From NCBI GenBank assembly GCA_028275195.1, contig JAPWVC010000084.1, positions 1 to 5,672 on the forward strand: a stretch of DNA of 5,672 nucleotides. The letters are read 5' to 3'. Source of the stretch: Candidatus Acetothermia bacterium. GTDB taxonomy: Bacteria; Bipolaricaulota; Bipolaricaulia; RBG-16-55-9; JANLFV01. The notes beneath the pieces were generated by a model. The model saw only the letters and a list, made by a program, of their open reading frames with translations. It was not told the origin of the DNA and did no database searches. The position numbers were made by a program, and so were the translations under genes. Of the stretch, positions 5,292 to 5,672 are shown one piece after another (the first letter of the stretch is position 1; the number at the start of each line of letters is the position of its first letter).

Positions 5292-5672
5292 TTGAGGAAG
5301 ATCATCGTCCACGGCGGGGCGGGGACGGTCCCGCCCGAGGTCCAGAAGGAGCGAGAGCCAATCCTGGAGGAGGCAGCCCGCGTCGGCCTCGAGGCCCTGG
5401 AGATGGGGCCGGAGCGGGCCGTCGAGCGGGCGATCAACATCCTCGAGGACTCGGAGTGGTTCAATGCCGGCTTTGGCGGGGCGATCCAGCTCGATGGGGT
5501 CGTCCGCTTGGATGCCTCGATCATGAACTCCCGCCTGGAGTGCGGAGGGGTCGCTGCCCTCCCGGGGATCAGGCACGCCATCTCCGTGGCCCTCCTGGTG
5601 ATGAGGGAGTCGCCCCATGTCCTCCTCTCTGGAGAGGGGGCCCTCCGCTTCGCTGAGGAGTTCGGCTTTCAT
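5292..5672 (+). CDS. Isoaspartyl peptidase / plant-type L-asparaginase, 5' part
   Basis: The first 127 codons of an N-terminal-nucleophile hydrolase of the asparaginase 2 family, cut by the window end. Such enzymes hydrolyse isoaspartyl dipeptides and asparagine and mature by self-cleavage into α and β subunits. Family motifs are clear: KIIVHGGAGTVP (3-14), WFNAGFGGAIQLDG (56-69), VRLDASIMNS (71-80), GGVAALPGI (85-93) and SPHVLLSGEGALRFAEEFGF (107-126). The catalytic Thr that opens the β subunit would lie beyond the window. The usual DASIMDG is DASIMNS here, a change I would not over-read. The start is TTG, chosen from a strong AGGAGG at 5281 and because it yields the expected N-terminus. It is transcribed divergently from pgsA across an 89-bp gap. 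Role in the cell: repair or turnover of isoaspartyl peptides, or asparagine use; cytoplasmic, with no signal peptide. Confidence 0.92.
   Translation, partial: MRKIIVHGGAGTVPPEVQKEREPILEEAARVGLEALEMGPERAVERAINILEDSEWFNAGFGGAIQLDGVVRLDASIMNSRLECGGVAALPGIRHAISVALLVMRESPHVLLSGEGALRFAEEFGFH

Overview
The window is GC-rich bacterial DNA with one regulated gene cluster on the + strand, followed by two unrelated housekeeping-type genes. Three secreted or envelope proteins, one of them with a long β-strand-rich region that looks like an outer-membrane barrel, suggest a diderm bacterium. The species cannot be fixed from the sequence. A Bipolaricaulota-like (Acetothermia) or similar deep-branching lineage is only a guess from the style of the surface proteins.

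Layout. Positions 1-90 are non-coding and carry a consensus -10 box (79-84). Positions 91-174 form a well-conserved class I cyclic-di-GMP riboswitch (GEMM-I). It is followed by a strong ribosome binding site and a 173-residue secreted β-sandwich protein (203-724). A perfect 11-bp hairpin (742-771) separates this from a secreted protein with two immunoglobulin-like domains, resembling PapD/DUF916, and a C-terminal dockerin-like calcium-binding tail (780-1793). After an 89-bp gap with two mutually exclusive stems comes a 921-residue protein (1883-4648). Its order is signal peptide, two Ig-like domains, a probable outer-membrane β-barrel, two SdrD-B-like repeats and a PKD domain. Next, on the - strand, is pgsA (4645-5202), which overlaps the previous gene by 4 bp, tail to tail. 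Divergent from pgsA is the 5' part of an isoaspartyl peptidase/plant-type L-asparaginase gene (5292 to the window edge).

Working model. The first three genes have the parts expected of a cell-surface assembly: a small subunit-like protein, a periplasmic chaperone-like protein and a large outer-membrane protein. The first gene is under direct c-di-GMP control, as is typical of adhesion and biofilm genes. The set parallels chaperone-usher loci of diderms and WxL/DUF916 loci of Gram-positives, but matches neither canonically. It is the best candidate here for an undescribed system. The assembly role is inference. The riboswitch, pgsA and the asparaginase-family gene are firm calls.
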